64,000 nt of DNA from JAOABV01 sp039801465 (GTDB lineage Bacteria; Hydrothermota; Tepidihabitantia; Tepidihabitantales; CAIPLT01): NCBI GenBank assembly GCA_039801465.1, contig JBDRUT010000007.1, forward strand, positions 1 to 64,000, read 5' to 3'. Shown in pieces: positions 19,161-30,186 of the stretch (its first letter is position 1; each line of letters starts with the position of its first letter). A program made the translations under genes and the position numbers. Below the pieces are notes generated by a model. It was given only the letters and a program-made list of their open reading frames with translations, was not told the DNA's origin and searched no databases.

Positions 19161-19733
19161 ATGAAGCTATCGGACAAATTAATAAATCTTATTAAAGAAA
19201 CGATCGACGCTTGCGGTGTTGAACTTTATGATGTTGAGTTTAAAGGTAAAGTATTACGTGTGTCGATTACAAAACCTGAAGGAATTTCTGTAGATGAATG
19301 CGCGTATGTCTCAGATAAACTCTCACAGAGATTAGATACGGAAAACCTTATTCCAATGCGATACTATTTAGAAGTTTCTTCTCCGGGTGTCGAACGTCGG
19401 TTGCGAAATCCTGCTGATTATCAAAGTGTTATTGGAAATATAGTATCAATTACTACCCATTTGGGCAAGTTTATTGGCAATGTCCAGTCAGCAGAAGAAT
19501 CGGGTTTAGTAATACAGAATGTTGCTGGGTCAAAAGGAAAAATTGGCGAATCTGAATTTATATCGTATGCAGATATTAAATCCGCACATCTTGTGATTCC
19601 GACTGAAGACCTTTTTAGAGATGCGTTGGCTCGAACCAAAAAGTTAGGATGTGATGGTTTTACTGATAATGCTGGATTGAACAAATCAGAGACAAGAGAA
19701 AATAGTCATAATGTTGGAGGCACTGATGAATAA
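19161..19733 (+). CDS. rimP: Ribosome maturation factor RimP
   Basis: A 190-residue protein. The N-terminal domain holds ELYDVEFKGKVLRV, the DECAYVSDKLSQ helix and YLEVSSPGVERRL, the family signature; an Sm-like C-terminal domain follows. RimP assists 30S subunit assembly. It heads the conserved rimP-nusA-infB operon and overlaps nusA by 8 nt. The C-terminal 25 residues are polar and not conserved in the family. The ATG lies directly behind the promoter. Confidence 0.93.
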   Translation: MKLSDKLINLIKETIDACGVELYDVEFKGKVLRVSITKPEGISVDECAYVSDKLSQRLDTENLIPMRYYLEVSSPGVERRLRNPADYQSVIGNIVSITTHLGKFIGNVQSAEESGLVIQNVAGSKGKIGESEFISYADIKSAHLVIPTEDLFRDALARTKKLGCDGFTDNAGLNKSETRENSHNVGGTDE

Positions 19734-20994
19734 AGAAGTTTCTAATATTATTACTCAGATTGCCCGGATTCGCAATGTTGATATTAATTATGTTTGTGAA
19801 ACATTAAAGAATTCAATTGTTGCGGGATTAAAAAAGCGTTTTGGTCCGGATGCTCAGATTGAAGCAGAGATGACTCCGGAATCTGGGGAATTGAAAGTTT
19901 TTATCGCTAAGCAAGTAAAAGACGAAGTGAAAAACCCAATTACTGAGATTTCTTTAGAAGAAGCCAAAGCAATTAATCCCAATGTTGAGGTCGGTTCAAC
20001 GATTAGGATCGAAATTCCACTCTCGGAAATTGGTAGAAGTGCAATTAGAAAGGCATCGGATGAGTTAATTGTAAAACTAAGAGAAGCAGAACGAAATAAA
20101 CTTTTTGATGAATTTAATCGTAAACGGGGAGAAATAATTTCCGGTACAATTAGTAAAATTGGTAAAGATGAAATTATTGTTAATATCGGTTTGACAGAAG
20201 CAATTTTATTAAATAAGGACCAGTTAAAAACCGACCATTATCGTCAAGGCGCACCAATTAAAACAATTATTTATCGGGTTGATAAAACTCCGATCGGACC
20301 GCGGATATATCTTTCCCGCACGCATAATGATTTTTTGCGAAAACTTTTATTAAAAGAAGTTCCGGAAATTCGAGAAGGAATTGTAGAAATTAAAGCTATT
20401 GCTCGAGCGCCGGGACAAAGGGCAAAAGTCGCAGTAGCCAGTAATGATGAAAAAGTTGACCCAGTAGGTGCTTGTGTTGGCTATCGAAAATCCCGCATTG
20501 AAAATATAATCCGAGAACTTTCCGGAGAAAAGATTGATATTGTTCTATTTAGTAAAGATATGGATGTATATATAAGCCGAGCGTTGGCACCGGCTAAAGT
20601 GAAAGAAGTAATCAGAGAAGGCGAAACTTATTTTGTCGTCGTCCCGGACGATGATTTTTCTATTGCCATTGGTAAACGGGGGCAAAATGTTGGCTTAGCC
20701 AGTGCTTTAGTTGGGACAAAACTTGAAGTCCTTAAGGAATCGGAATACAGAAATCGAGTTATTGCTGAGAAGGCAAAATCAATATCGATAAAACAATTGG
20801 ATTTACCTGAAGATGTAATCACAAAATTACAAGATGCCCAAATCTTTACTGCTTTTGATGTGCTCAATCTGCCGACAGACCAAATTGCAATGGCAGCAAA
20901 TTTCGAACCTGAAAAGGTAGAACAAGTAAAAAAACAAGTGCGAGAGCAATTAGAAAAAATGTTTAATCTTTTAGAAACAAAAATCAATAAATGA
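19726..20994 (+). CDS. nusA: Transcription termination/antitermination factor NusA
   Basis: A protein of 422 residues: an N-terminal RNA-polymerase-binding domain, an S1 domain (about 130-195, GEIISGTISKIGKDEIIV), two KH domains including IAIGKRGQNVGLAS, and a C-terminal helix-hairpin-helix part (LPEDVITKLQDAQIFTAFDVL). The long acidic repeats of enterobacterial NusA are absent. GGAGG at 19716-19720, 5 nt before ATG 19726, decides this start over the upstream in-frame ATG at 19711. It overlaps rimP, so it is translationally coupled. Confidence 0.95.
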   Translation: MNKEVSNIITQIARIRNVDINYVCETLKNSIVAGLKKRFGPDAQIEAEMTPESGELKVFIAKQVKDEVKNPITEISLEEAKAINPNVEVGSTIRIEIPLSEIGRSAIRKASDELIVKLREAERNKLFDEFNRKRGEIISGTISKIGKDEIIVNIGLTEAILLNKDQLKTDHYRQGAPIKTIIYRVDKTPIGPRIYLSRTHNDFLRKLLLKEVPEIREGIVEIKAIARAPGQRAKVAVASNDEKVDPVGACVGYRKSRIENIIRELSGEKIDIVLFSKDMDVYISRALAPAKVKEVIREGETYFVVVPDDDFSIAIGKRGQNVGLASALVGTKLEVLKESEYRNRVIAEKAKSISIKQLDLPEDVITKLQDAQIFTAFDVLNLPTDQIAMAANFEPEKVEQVKKQVREQLEKMFNLLETKINK

Positions 20995-21083
20995 TAAATT
21001 TACTTCTGATTGGACAAATAAAAAATTTGGTAACAATTTAATGTTGTTAGAGATAGACTTTTGAATCAATTATTTAAGACGAT

Positions 21084-23252
21084 ATGACACGACCATCGCA
21101 GGACGCTCAAAAAATAAGCCAAGCGGAAAAGAAGAAAAAGTCCGGTAATGGCTTGAAGGTTAACGAAGTTGCGCGCCGGCTTAATCTTTCAAGCGAAGCG
21201 GTAGTTTCTATTCTTAAGGAATTAGGTTTTCCGCCTCGAGGTTATACTGCGTTGGTTACTTTTGAGGAGTTTAATAAAGTCAAAGAAAAAGTTAAGCAGG
21301 AAAAGACTCTTTTTAAGGAATCACTCAAAAAAAAGACAGTTTCAGAAGCAAAAAGCGCTCCTGCTACCAAATTAACAATTACCGAGATTGATGTTAAAAA
21401 AGCCGTCAAAAAGACATTAACCAAAATAGAACATCGGGAAGTAAAACCGAAACGGCACATTTCGAAAATAACGCCAACAACAATTGAACCGCAGGAAAAG
21501 AAAATTAAAGTTGCTCCATATATTAGTGTTGCGGAATTGGCTCATTTATTTAATGTTCCAGTTAATGAAGTAATAAAAAAATGTATTGGTTTCGGCTTAT
21601 TAGCAACAGTTAATCATCGACTGGACCCGGAAACTATTACTTTACTAGCTGATGAATTTGGTATCAAAGTAGAAATTGAAGAAGAGATAATACAACCGAC
21701 TGAAGTCAAAGGAGAACTTATTGAGCGACCACCGGTAGTAGTTGTGATGGGACATGTTGACCACGGAAAGACATCGCTACTTGATTATATCCGCAAAACT
21801 AAAGTTGCCGAAAAAGAACCGGGAAAGATAACACAGCATACTGGTGCATATGTTGTCCATTATAATAATAAGAGAATAACATTTTTAGACACACCAGGAC
21901 ATGTTGCTTTTACCGCAATGCGTGCTCGCGGTGCGCAAATAACAGATATTGCGGTATTAGTGGTTGCGGCTGATGACGGGGTTATGCCACAAACAATTGA
22001 AGCCTTAAATCATGCACGCGCTGCCGGTATTCCGATTATCGTTGCTATTACCAAATGTGATTTGCCGAATACTAATCCTGAGGTTGTAAAAACTCAGCTA
22101 TCAAAACAAGGAGTTCGGGTTGAAGAATATGGTGGTGATACGATGTGTGTTTTAACTTCAGTTCGCACGGGCATGGGAATTGAAGATTTATTAGAAGCAA
22201 TCCTTTTACTAAGTGAGGAATTAAAGTTAAGAGCAGTGTATGACGGAAATGCATCAGGCGTCGTAATCGAGAGTCGAGTTGATAAGGGCAGGGGGAATGT
22301 TGTGACAGTATTAATTCAACAAGGAACATTAAAACGCGGTGATATATTTGTTTGTGGCGAATTTTATGGTCGTGCCCGAGATTTACTTAATGAGAATTTT
22401 CATCGTATGGAACAAGCAACTCCATCAACTCCGGTTTTGGTTTTAGGATGTTCTGGACTGCCGGAAGCAGGTGACCGTTTTGAAGTAGTTAATGATGAGC
22501 GAACTGCAAGAGATATTGCAATGCGTCGTGCTCTGGCAAAGCGTGATATGAGACTAAAACGAAAGACATTTGTTTCATTAGAACACCTGCAACAGAAAAT
22601 TGCAGAAGGCAAAACCAAAGAAATGAAAATCGTGCTTAAAGCTGATACTTTTGGTTCTGCTGAAGCCTTAAAAGACGCTTTAGAGGGCTTGTCAATTGAA
22701 GAAGTTGTTATTCGGGTTATACATTCAGGAATTGGACAGATAACGAGTTCAGATGTACTTTTAGCCCAAGCATCAGAAGCAATTATTGTTGGCTATCATG
22801 TTAATGCTTTACCTGATGCGGTAGAAATTGCGGAACGGGAAGGAGTGGAAATAAGATATTATAATGTGATTTATTCAGCATTAGATGATATTCGTTCGGC
22901 AATGTTGGGACTTTTGGAGCCAGAACAGAAAGAAGTCTTGATTGGCAAAGGTGTTATCCGTCAGGTTTTTATGATTCCGCGTTTAGGTCCAATTGCCGGT
23001 GTCTATGTCACAGAAGGTAAGGTATCTAGAACTTGTATAGTTAAAATTATGCGAGATGGCAAAGAGGTACTCAAAAGTCGTATCAGTTCACTAAAACGAT
23101 TCAAAGATGATGTCAAAGAAGTGGAAAGTGGTTATGAATGCGGAATCGGAATTGAAAATGCAACTGATTTGCAACCTGAAGATATTCTGGAATTTTATAA
23201 AATAGAAGAAGTTGCAAGAACCATTGAAAGCCCATCTACCAATAACGACTAA
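21084..23252 (+). CDS. infB: Translation initiation factor IF-2
   Basis: A 722-residue GTPase. The N-terminus carries an IF2_N helix pair ([20 protein letters not shown]) and a lysine-rich linker, then a second IF2_N-like unit ([20 protein letters not shown]). The G domain starts near 215 with [16 protein letters not shown] (G1), [15 protein letters not shown] (G3) and TKCDLP (G4). Domains II-IV follow to the end. It delivers initiator tRNA. No Shine-Dalgarno site is apparent. An 89-bp gap separates it from nusA, where other bacteria have ylxR and an L7Ae-like gene. Confidence 0.95.
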   Translation: MTRPSQDAQKISQAEKKKKSGNGLKVNEVARRLNLSSEAVVSILKELGFPPRGYTALVTFEEFNKVKEKVKQEKTLFKESLKKKTVSEAKSAPATKLTITEIDVKKAVKKTLTKIEHREVKPKRHISKITPTTIEPQEKKIKVAPYISVAELAHLFNVPVNEVIKKCIGFGLLATVNHRLDPETITLLADEFGIKVEIEEEIIQPTEVKGELIERPPVVVVMGHVDHGKTSLLDYIRKTKVAEKEPGKITQHTGAYVVHYNNKRITFLDTPGHVAFTAMRARGAQITDIAVLVVAADDGVMPQTIEALNHARAAGIPIIVAITKCDLPNTNPEVVKTQLSKQGVRVEEYGGDTMCVLTSVRTGMGIEDLLEAILLLSEELKLRAVYDGNASGVVIESRVDKGRGNVVTVLIQQGTLKRGDIFVCGEFYGRARDLLNENFHRMEQATPSTPVLVLGCSGLPEAGDRFEVVNDERTARDIAMRRALAKRDMRLKRKTFVSLEHLQQKIAEGKTKEMKIVLKADTFGSAEALKDALEGLSIEEVVIRVIHSGIGQITSSDVLLAQASEAIIVGYHVNALPDAVEIAEREGVEIRYYNVIYSALDDIRSAMLGLLEPEQKEVLIGKGVIRQVFMIPRLGPIAGVYVTEGKVSRTCIVKIMRDGKEVLKSRISSLKRFKDDVKEVESGYECGIGIENATDLQPEDILEFYKIEEVARTIESPSTNND

Positions 23253-23269
23253 TAACTGAAAACTAAAAA

Positions 23270-23554
23270 ATGTCAATCGGTCTTTTGATAGTTGATTGTA
23301 TGTTAAATAATAGCCACTCACTTAAAGAAAAACGCAGTGTCTTTCAAAGTGTTACGAATAAAATTCGGCAGAATTTTAATGTTTCAATTGCCGAGACAAA
23401 TTATCAAGATCTATGGCAAAGAGCAGAACTGTCAATTGTATTTGTCAATACTGACTGGAAGATGATAGAACGGAACTTTGAGCGCATCCTTGAATTTATC
23501 GAACAAGATCGAAGAATAACTATTCTGAAGCATGAAGCAAAATCAATCTATTGA
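23270..23554 (+). CDS. DUF503 (YlxP-like) protein
   Basis: A 94-residue protein of the DUF503 family, recognised by SIGLLIVDCML, SHSLKEKRSVFQSV and FNVSIAETNYQDLWQRAELSI in part. Homologues sit between infB and rbfA in many genomes and are thought to act around the ribosome, with no proven activity. It lies 17 bp after infB. The rbfA and truB genes that usually follow are absent here. Confidence 0.85.
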   Translation: MSIGLLIVDCMLNNSHSLKEKRSVFQSVTNKIRQNFNVSIAETNYQDLWQRAELSIVFVNTDWKMIERNFERILEFIEQDRRITILKHEAKSIY

Positions 23555-23612
23555 TATTCGGTTGAAAGTTAACGGATACTGATAAATAAATAAACGATTT
23601 AGGGAAGTTAGT

Positions 23613-24443
23613 ATGCATTTGCCAGATATTTCTCAAATCATTGCTCAAGCATTAAAAGAAGATATTGGTACCGGCGATGTTACAACCAATCTTATTGTTG
23701 ATAAGGACCAAGTCGCAAACGCAGAAATAATTGCTAAAAGCAAAGGTATTCTTGCCGGTTGTGATATTGTGCGTATGGTTTTTAAGTATCTTGACCCCCA
23801 AATAAAGATTAGATTTAATCTCAAAGATGGTGAACAATTTTATGCAGGACAGATAATCGCTCAGATAACTGGTAAAGCACATGCATTGTTAAGTGGAGAA
23901 CGTACTGCACTAAACTTTCTTTGTCGGTTATCCGGCATTGCGAGTTTAACCCGGAAGTTCGTAGATGTAATCTCAGGTACTAAAGCAAAGATTCTTGATA
24001 CAAGAAAAACAACTCCGCTCTTGCGGAATTTAGAGAAATACGCAGTACGAATTGGCGGTGGTTATAATCATCGAATGGGTCTGTATGATATGATTTTAAT
24101 TAAAGATAATCATATTAAAGTAGCTGGCGGTATAGCTCAGGCAATAAAAAAAGCTCAGAAAAATAACAAGAAGAACTTACCAATAGAAGTTGAGACAAAA
24201 AATCTAAAAGAGGTTCGTGAGGCGTTAGCCCTTAAAGTACCAATAATTATGTTGGATAATATGAACCTAAAACAGATTGCTCAAGCAGTGAAATTAACTA
24301 AAGGTAAAGCAAAGCTTGAAGTTTCCGGCGGAGTTAACTTAAAAAATGTCCGTAAGATTGCCAAAACCGGGGTTGATTATATCTCAGTCGGTTCCTTAAC
24401 TCACTCAGCACCTATTGTTGATATGTCAATAGAATTCAAATAG
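23613..24443 (+). CDS. nadC: Nicotinate-nucleotide pyrophosphorylase (carboxylating)
   Basis: A 276-residue type II phosphoribosyltransferase. Marks are EDIGTGDVTTNLIV at the N-terminus, SGERTALNFLCRLSGIA, ILDTRKTTPLLRNLEKYAV, GGGYNHRMGLYDMILIKDNH and LDNMN near the C-terminus. It turns quinolinate and PRPP into nicotinate mononucleotide in NAD synthesis. nadA lies next to it on the opposite strand (convergent); nadB is not seen. The gap to the preceding gene is 58 bp, with a weak AGGGA site before ATG. Confidence 0.95.
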   Translation: MHLPDISQIIAQALKEDIGTGDVTTNLIVDKDQVANAEIIAKSKGILAGCDIVRMVFKYLDPQIKIRFNLKDGEQFYAGQIIAQITGKAHALLSGERTALNFLCRLSGIASLTRKFVDVISGTKAKILDTRKTTPLLRNLEKYAVRIGGGYNHRMGLYDMILIKDNHIKVAGGIAQAIKKAQKNNKKNLPIEVETKNLKEVREALALKVPIIMLDNMNLKQIAQAVKLTKGKAKLEVSGGVNLKNVRKIAKTGVDYISVGSLTHSAPIVDMSIEFK

Positions 24444-24583
24444 TAATTTTATGAAAATAAGGTTATCCAAAGAAACTAACTATTATCTCAAAATAAGTTA
24501 TCATATAATGTTACTGACTTTGGTTTGGGTTGACACTTTAGCATTAATTTTGTAAGATGGTGTTATCACATTCGATATTTATT

Positions 24584-25492
24584 TTACTGTCCAATGGACA
24601 ACATCTTTTCTAATGCTTGACGGGCTCTTTGGGCAACTACTTCAGACACAACGATTTCATTAGTCTCAGTTTGTAAAACTGATAAAACTTTGTCTAATGT
24701 GGTTTTTTTCATATTAGTGCAAATTGCAGTTCTTTTTAAGGGGTGACAAATTTTATTAGGATATTCTTTTTTTATCCGATTACATAAACCCACTTCAGTG
24801 CCTAAGACAACTTCATCATATTCTTTTGCTAATCTTATCATTCCACTGGTCGAAGCAACAAAATCGGCTTGTTCAATAACTTCAGGCAAGCACTCCGGAT
24901 GCACAATAATTTTTGCATTTGGATGAATCTTACGAGCATTAATTACATCATCTGCCCGAAAATATAAAGCGTGTACGTAACAGAATCCTTCCCAGGCAAT
25001 TATTTCTCTCTGAGTTTGTTTTGCCACATACCATGCTAAATTTTTATCGGGCACAAATAGTATTTTCTTGTCTTTAGGAATTGATGCGACAACTTTTACT
25101 GCATTGGCAGAAGTGCAACAGATGTCAGATTCGGCTTTAACTTCAGCCGGTGTATTGACATAAGCAACTACCACAACATCACCTAATTCTTTTTTTCTTA
25201 ATTTTAGAGCTTGTGCGGTAATCATATCCGCCATTTCGCAACCAGCATTGATATCCGGCATTATAACTTTTGTTTGCGGATTAAGAATTTTTGCGGTTTC
25301 TGCCATAAAATGAACACCGCAAAAGACAATCAAATCGGCTTTAGTTGCTTGGGCTTTTTGGGATAAATCTAATGAATCGCCAATAAAATCAGCAACCTCA
25401 TAAATCTCCGGACGCTGATAATTATGAACTAAAATTACCGCATTCTTTTGCTTCTTTAATTCTAAGATTCTACAAATCAAATCATTATCCAT
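24584..25492 (-). CDS. nadA: Quinolinate synthase
   Basis: A 302-residue iron-sulfur enzyme that condenses iminoaspartate with dihydroxyacetone phosphate to quinolinate. The three cluster cysteines are seen in [18 protein letters not shown] and [29 protein letters not shown] at the N-terminus and VHPECLPEV are typical. It is convergent with nadC, so the two NAD steps are neighbours but not one operon. No Shine-Dalgarno site is clear; TATAAA-like sequence lies close to the start. Confidence 0.95.
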   Translation of the reverse strand: MDNDLICRILELKKQKNAVILVHNYQRPEIYEVADFIGDSLDLSQKAQATKADLIVFCGVHFMAETAKILNPQTKVIMPDINAGCEMADMITAQALKLRKKELGDVVVVAYVNTPAEVKAESDICCTSANAVKVVASIPKDKKILFVPDKNLAWYVAKQTQREIIAWEGFCYVHALYFRADDVINARKIHPNAKIIVHPECLPEVIEQADFVASTSGMIRLAKEYDEVVLGTEVGLCNRIKKEYPNKICHPLKRTAICTNMKKTTLDKVLSVLQTETNEIVVSEVVAQRARQALEKMLSIGQ

Positions 25493-25630
25493 AAGTATTT
25501 ATATTTATTATAGTTAGTATCACTTTAATTACTAATTAAGTCTAAGGTATCTGATTATATTAAATATTAAGCAAATTACAAGGATATTTTTTATAAATAA
25601 TTATAAATTATTAAGAAATAATCTCGTCGG

Positions 25631-25705
25631 TTGACATTAAGATTTTTTCTTTTAAGATGATTAATGTTATACTGGTTGAATTTTATAGTTCTTAATTATG
25701 CTTGA
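25631..25705 (+). promoter_or_regulatory. Promoter and 13-codon upstream ORF before murJ
   Basis: TTGACA (25631-25636), a 16-bp spacer and TAAGAT (25653-25658) lead to an ATG at 25664 after 5 nt. That ATG opens a 13-residue ORF (MLYWLNFIVLNYA) whose stop (25703-25705) overlaps the start of murJ at 25698. The arrangement suggests a leaderless upstream peptide that couples translation into murJ, which has no ribosome site of its own. The -10 box is weak, so this is tentative. Confidence 0.45.
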
Positions 25706-27263
25706 TAAATTCACTAAACGGATTAGTGATTTCACAATAGGTACTTTGATTAGCCGAATTGCCGGCTTAGGTCGCGAATCAGTCTTTGCTTATCTTTTTG
25801 GTGCTGGATTTGCTACCGACGCGTATCAGGTTGCATTTCGAATTCCCAATCTGTTAAGAGACTTATTTGCGGAAAGTGCTCTGTCCGCAGCATTTGTGCC
25901 GACTTTTGTAGATAATTTAACTCATAAAGAACGAAAAGAGGTTTGGAAATTTGCTTCTAATGTGTTTAATACGATGTTACTATTTGTCGGTCTACTAACT
26001 ATTTTAGGTATTATTTTTGCACCTTATATAGTTAAAATAATTGCTTATGGATTTGTTAATACACCAGGCAAACAAGCATTGACGACTATTTTAACACGGA
26101 TTATGTTTCCATTCCTTTTATTTGTTGCCTTAGCTGCTTGGTGTATGGGTATTCTGAATGCATTTCACCATTTCTTTGTGCCGGCTATCGCCCCGGCTTT
26201 CTTTAATGTCTTTTCAATTGTCGTGCCGGTAATCACCTATAGATATTTTCACACACGAGGAATGGAACCAATTTTGGGAATGGCAATTGGTGTTTCGATT
26301 GGAGCGGTCTTTCAATTACTGATTCAAATTCCTTTACTTATCAAGAAAGGGTTTCAATACCATTTTTATCTTAATCTCAAAGACCCGCAACTGCAACGAG
26401 TGTTCTTTTTATGGGTTCCAACAATATTAGGATTTGCTTCTTATCAGATAAATTTTGCGGTTAATACATTTCTGGTAACATTTTTAGCAGAGCGGTCAAT
26501 CACTTGGCTCAATTATGCTTATCGGATAATGCATCTGCCAGCAGGATTATTCGGTGTAGCAATTGGAAGTGTTGCAGTTGCTGAATTCTCAGCACGAATT
26601 GCTCAAAATAATAACACAAATACTGAAACTTCTTTGGCGGGGTTAAAAGAACGATTACAACATGCGTTAAAATTAGTATCTCTATTGACAATTCCGATAG
26701 CAATCTTATTTATAGTGTTAGCCGTGCCAATTTGCCGAGTGATTTATCAAAGAGGAAGATTTACGCCGGAAGACACAATCTTTACTGCCCAAGCATTGAT
26801 GTTATATGCACCAGGCATTTTTGCTTCTGCTGGTGTGAGAAGTGTTGCAGCATGTTTTTACGCATTAAAAGATACTAAAACTCCTGCTTTTGTTGGGTTA
26901 TCTGTAGTAGTTATTAATTTTCTAATCAATATAACTCTAATGCGCGTGATTGGGTATAGAACATTTCCATTGGCAACCTCAATTTGCGCATTTATCAATT
27001 TTGGTATTTTATTTTTTCTTCTGCAAAGAAAGATTGGTGAATTGGGTGCGAAGAAAATTTTGCGCACGATGGTTTTCTCTTTGATATTTTCTATTGTCAG
27101 TGGTATATTAAGTTATCTTATCTTTAATCTCTCAATTACCAAATTGGGCATTACAGGATTATGGGGTTCGTTAATCAGTTTAGGCTTTGCTGGTTTTGTT
27201 GGCATAGGATTATTCTATTTTTTAGTAAGGATATTTAATATTACTACACGTCGGCAATATTAG
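25698..27263 (+). CDS. murJ: Lipid II flippase MurJ
   Basis: A 521-residue integral membrane protein with about 14 helices. The N-terminus has the MviN/MurJ hallmarks SRIAGLGRESVFAYLFGAG, ATDAYQVAFRIPNLLRDLF and ESALSAAFVPTF, and the centre keeps LNYAYRIMHLPAGLFGVAI. It moves lipid-linked peptidoglycan precursor across the inner membrane. It stands alone on the plus strand. Confidence 0.95.
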   Translation: MLDKFTKRISDFTIGTLISRIAGLGRESVFAYLFGAGFATDAYQVAFRIPNLLRDLFAESALSAAFVPTFVDNLTHKERKEVWKFASNVFNTMLLFVGLLTILGIIFAPYIVKIIAYGFVNTPGKQALTTILTRIMFPFLLFVALAAWCMGILNAFHHFFVPAIAPAFFNVFSIVVPVITYRYFHTRGMEPILGMAIGVSIGAVFQLLIQIPLLIKKGFQYHFYLNLKDPQLQRVFFLWVPTILGFASYQINFAVNTFLVTFLAERSITWLNYAYRIMHLPAGLFGVAIGSVAVAEFSARIAQNNNTNTETSLAGLKERLQHALKLVSLLTIPIAILFIVLAVPICRVIYQRGRFTPEDTIFTAQALMLYAPGIFASAGVRSVAACFYALKDTKTPAFVGLSVVVINFLINITLMRVIGYRTFPLATSICAFINFGILFFLLQRKIGELGAKKILRTMVFSLIFSIVSGILSYLIFNLSITKLGITGLWGSLISLGFAGFVGIGLFYFLVRIFNITTRRQY

Positions 27264-27525
27264 ATAGTATTTTTATACTAAATTATATTTATAAGTCGCT
27301 AATGAAAAAAGGAAATTACCAGTTTTTATTTTTGAACTGTTTCTCATATTTTTTGACACTATCTAAAATTTAGTATACATTGTTTTCAATAGTATTATAA
27401 ACGATTCTTCAAATGTGTGGTTTTGTTTTTAAGTGCTTAATCTTTAAACTAAGAAAACAGGAATACCAAAAGAGTTGTTTTATACTATTTAAAAATAATG
27501 CTCAATAAATATAGGGAAACTTTAT

Positions 27526-28299
27526 TTACAATTTTTTAATAATTAATTCAGCAACTTTTTTACCGGATAAAAACATTCCACCAAAAATTGGTCCCATCCT
27601 TGGTGCACCAAAGACCGCATTTGCTGCCATACCACAGACATAGAGATTATGATATACCTCCTTTGTGTTATCCATAATTAGTTCTTCAGCAACTTCTGCC
27701 CACATTGACTTTTCCCCAATAAATGTTCCATTTTTTGTGAATAGTTTCGGTCCGATTTTCTTTTCAACAATTTTAACAACTTCAGCAGGATGGCCAGTTG
27801 CATCAATGACAAATTTACTTTCAATAGTCAGAGGGTCAACATGGAGGTTCGCCATTTCGACAGCTGACCAGTTTATAACAACGCCGGTAATTCTTTCTTT
27901 ACGAATCATCACATCTTCAACTGAGATTAAATTATAAATTTTTGCGCCTTTTTTGATTGACATAGACATTAGTTGTCCCAATGCCTCTAATGCGGATGCA
28001 ATATAATAATTTTCCTCATATTCTTTAACTGTAATGTTCAATTCTTTTAATATTGGCAAGGAGGATTTTTGGATGACAATCTTATTAAACATCATACCAC
28101 CGCCAGCAATACCACCACCAGGCCTTAATGTCTTTTCAAAGACGACGGTTTTGATTTCGTTTTTTGCCAAATAATACGCAGCTGTAAGCCCAGACGGACC
28201 AGCACCGGTAATTACTACATCACACTTTAAATTATCAATTAATTCTTGGTAATAAGTTTCAATAATCGCTTTAGATATTGTAATCTCATTTAATTTCAT
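27526..28299 (-). CDS. thi4: Sulfide-dependent thiazole synthase (Thi4, archaeal type)
   Basis: A 257-residue FAD/NAD-binding protein with [16 protein letters not shown], the [16 protein letters not shown] glycine loop and [18 protein letters not shown] at the C-terminus. In yeast Thi4 a cysteine in CMDPNVIE gives up its sulfur and the enzyme dies after one turnover; here the aligned stretch is LHVDPLTIE, with His at that place. That is the form of the sulfide-using, multi-turnover archaeal enzymes. It makes the thiazole half of thiamin. No other thiamin gene and no TPP riboswitch is visible; the promoter is leaderless. Confidence 0.92.
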   Translation of the reverse strand: MKLNEITISKAIIETYYQELIDNLKCDVVITGAGPSGLTAAYYLAKNEIKTVVFEKTLRPGGGIAGGGMMFNKIVIQKSSLPILKELNITVKEYEENYYIASALEALGQLMSMSIKKGAKIYNLISVEDVMIRKERITGVVINWSAVEMANLHVDPLTIESKFVIDATGHPAEVVKIVEKKIGPKLFTKNGTFIGEKSMWAEVAEELIMDNTKEVYHNLYVCGMAANAVFGAPRMGPIFGGMFLSGKKVAELIIKKL

Positions 28300-28306
28300 A
28301 TGTTAA

Positions 28307-28334
28307 ATGATAATTGATTATAATGAATTGTCAA
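28307..28334 (-). promoter_or_regulatory. Leaderless promoter of thi4
   Basis: On the minus strand TTGACA (28329-28334), a 16-bp spacer and TATCAT (28307-28312) end 7 nt before ATG 28299. There is no room for a riboswitch or a ribosome site in the predicted message. Confidence 0.75.
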
Positions 28335-28405
28335 GATTATAACCTAAAAACAATAAGTCATTATTAATTTCAAAAAACATTCATAAGAAATTTCTGAAAA
28401 TAGTC

Positions 28406-28434
28406 TTGACGATTATTCTTTTTGTGATTATAGT
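28406..28434 (+). promoter_or_regulatory. Leaderless promoter of recJ
   Basis: TTGACG (28406-28411), a 16- or 17-bp spacer, then TTATAG/TATAGT (28428-28434), and ATG 28442 after 7-8 nt. The TTG at 28406 is in frame with recJ and could be mistaken for a start codon, but it is the -35 box. Confidence 0.7.
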
Positions 28435-28441
28435 TCAAATA

Positions 28442-30181
28442 ATGAAGAATCGGAATTTATTAAAAAGTAATAATTCTTATACTTGGGTGGTTTGTAGTTC
28501 ACATTACCAAAATGAAAATGTTGATTGTTTAGCCCAAGAACTAAAATTGCCCAAATTTATTGTTTCAATACTTTATGAACGGGGATACGAGACTTATCAG
28601 CAAATTTATGATTTCTTAAATCCATCTTTAGCAAATCTTTATCCACCTAAACTCCTTGTGGATATGGAAAAAGCTGTGTCTCGAATAATTCGATGTCTTG
28701 AGAAGAAAGAGCCGATATTAATTTATGGTGATTATGATGTTGATGGTGTTTCCGGTAGTGCATTGCTATTAAGAATATTGCGTGTATTAGGTGCACAGGT
28801 TTCTTTCTATATTCCACATCGTCAAAAAGAAGGATATGGACTTTCTGATACCGGCGTGCTTTATGCAAAGGCTTATGGTTTCAGTCTTATCATCACAGTA
28901 GATTGTGGCACCACTGATTTTACTGAGATTGACATGGCATCGAAAATGGGGATTGACGTCATTGTATGTGACCATCACGAACCAAAAGAAGTTCTGCCGA
29001 ATGCTTATGCTATTATCAATCCTAAACGACACGATTCAGTCTACCCATTTCGGGAGTTGGCAGGTGTTGGTGTCGCGTTTAAGTTGGCCTGGGCATTACT
29101 CGCATCATTAAATCAACCAAAAGAATATTTAGTTGAACACTTAGATTTAGTAGCATTAGGGACAATAGCCGATGTTGTACCATTAATTGATGAGAATAGA
29201 ATTTTAGCCAAATTTGGCCTGAAGCAGATTGCCAAAACTAAAAAAGTAGGATTGCAAGCATTACTGAAAGTAGCGGGTTTATCACCAAGACAAATTACAC
29301 CTTACGATGTTGGTTTTATTATCGCACCAAGAATTAATGCTTCAGGTCGGATTTCCTGTGCTGAGAAGGCAGTAAGACTTTTTATTACCGACGATAATAA
29401 AGAAGCCGAACTTATTGCCCAGGAGTTGAATCAAGAAAATGCTCAGAGACAGAATATGGAGATGGAGATTCTGAATAGCGCAATTGAAATAATTGAAAAG
29501 AAAAATATGGCAGAAAATAAAGTGATGATTTTAGCTAACGATTCTTGGCATGAAGGTGTGGTAGGAATTGGGGCATCGCGATTAGTTGATAGATATTTTC
29601 GACCAACGATTCTTTTATCAATTAAAGAAGACAGGGCTAAAGGTTCAGGTCGTAGTATTCCTGGTTTTAACTTGTATCAAGCACTCAAATATTGTCAAGA
29701 TTCCCTTTTGAGTTTTGGCGGACATAAATATGCTTGTGGTGTAATTATTGAGAAAGATAAGATTGAAGAATTTTCGGAAAAGATGCAGGTTTATGCTCAG
29801 GAAAATTTACCGCAAGAGCTATTACAAAGAAAAATTTACATTGATGCACCAATTGCCTTGCATGAGATAACTCCGGAATTACTCAAAATAATTCAAAAGT
29901 TCGAACCTTTTGGTCAAGAAAATCCTTGTCCGGTTTTTATGACTTCGGGATTAGAAGTTGTTGGTTATCCGCGAGTCGTCGGACAAGAACACCTCAGGTT
30001 TAATGTCAGAGAGAATAAAGATAAAGTATTAGAAGCAATTGCCTTTGGTAGAAGTGATGAAATATTGAGACTCCAAAAGGGTAAAGAGAATCATCTTGAT
30101 ATTGTCTATACTTTCGACGAACACAGCTTTGCAGGCAAAACTAAGATTCAATTGGTAATTAAGGATATGAGGATACATTAA
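28442..30181 (+). CDS. recJ: Single-stranded-DNA-specific exonuclease RecJ
   Basis: A 579-residue DHH-family 5'-3' exonuclease. Metal-binding motifs are YGDYDVDGVSGSALL, TVDCGTTDF and CDHHEPKEVLP, followed by LAGVGVAFKLAWAL, the DHHA1 motif SFGGHKYACGV and the C-terminal OB-fold with FEPFGQENPCPVF. It works in recombination and mismatch repair. The ATG at 28442 is chosen because a longer ORF begins with a TTG inside the -35 box. Confidence 0.95.
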   Translation: MKNRNLLKSNNSYTWVVCSSHYQNENVDCLAQELKLPKFIVSILYERGYETYQQIYDFLNPSLANLYPPKLLVDMEKAVSRIIRCLEKKEPILIYGDYDVDGVSGSALLLRILRVLGAQVSFYIPHRQKEGYGLSDTGVLYAKAYGFSLIITVDCGTTDFTEIDMASKMGIDVIVCDHHEPKEVLPNAYAIINPKRHDSVYPFRELAGVGVAFKLAWALLASLNQPKEYLVEHLDLVALGTIADVVPLIDENRILAKFGLKQIAKTKKVGLQALLKVAGLSPRQITPYDVGFIIAPRINASGRISCAEKAVRLFITDDNKEAELIAQELNQENAQRQNMEMEILNSAIEIIEKKNMAENKVMILANDSWHEGVVGIGASRLVDRYFRPTILLSIKEDRAKGSGRSIPGFNLYQALKYCQDSLLSFGGHKYACGVIIEKDKIEEFSEKMQVYAQENLPQELLQRKIYIDAPIALHEITPELLKIIQKFEPFGQENPCPVFMTSGLEVVGYPRVVGQEHLRFNVRENKDKVLEAIAFGRSDEILRLQKGKENHLDIVYTFDEHSFAGKTKIQLVIKDMRIH

Positions 30182-30186
30182 ATAAA

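Noticed and set aside
24530..24558. TTGACA/TAAGAT pair pointing into nadA from its 3' side
   Set aside because: No ORF follows on the plus strand; an antisense transcript cannot be supported from sequence alone.
28300..28405. TPP riboswitch before thi4
   Set aside because: The promoter ends 7 nt before the start codon and no thi-box sequence is seen.
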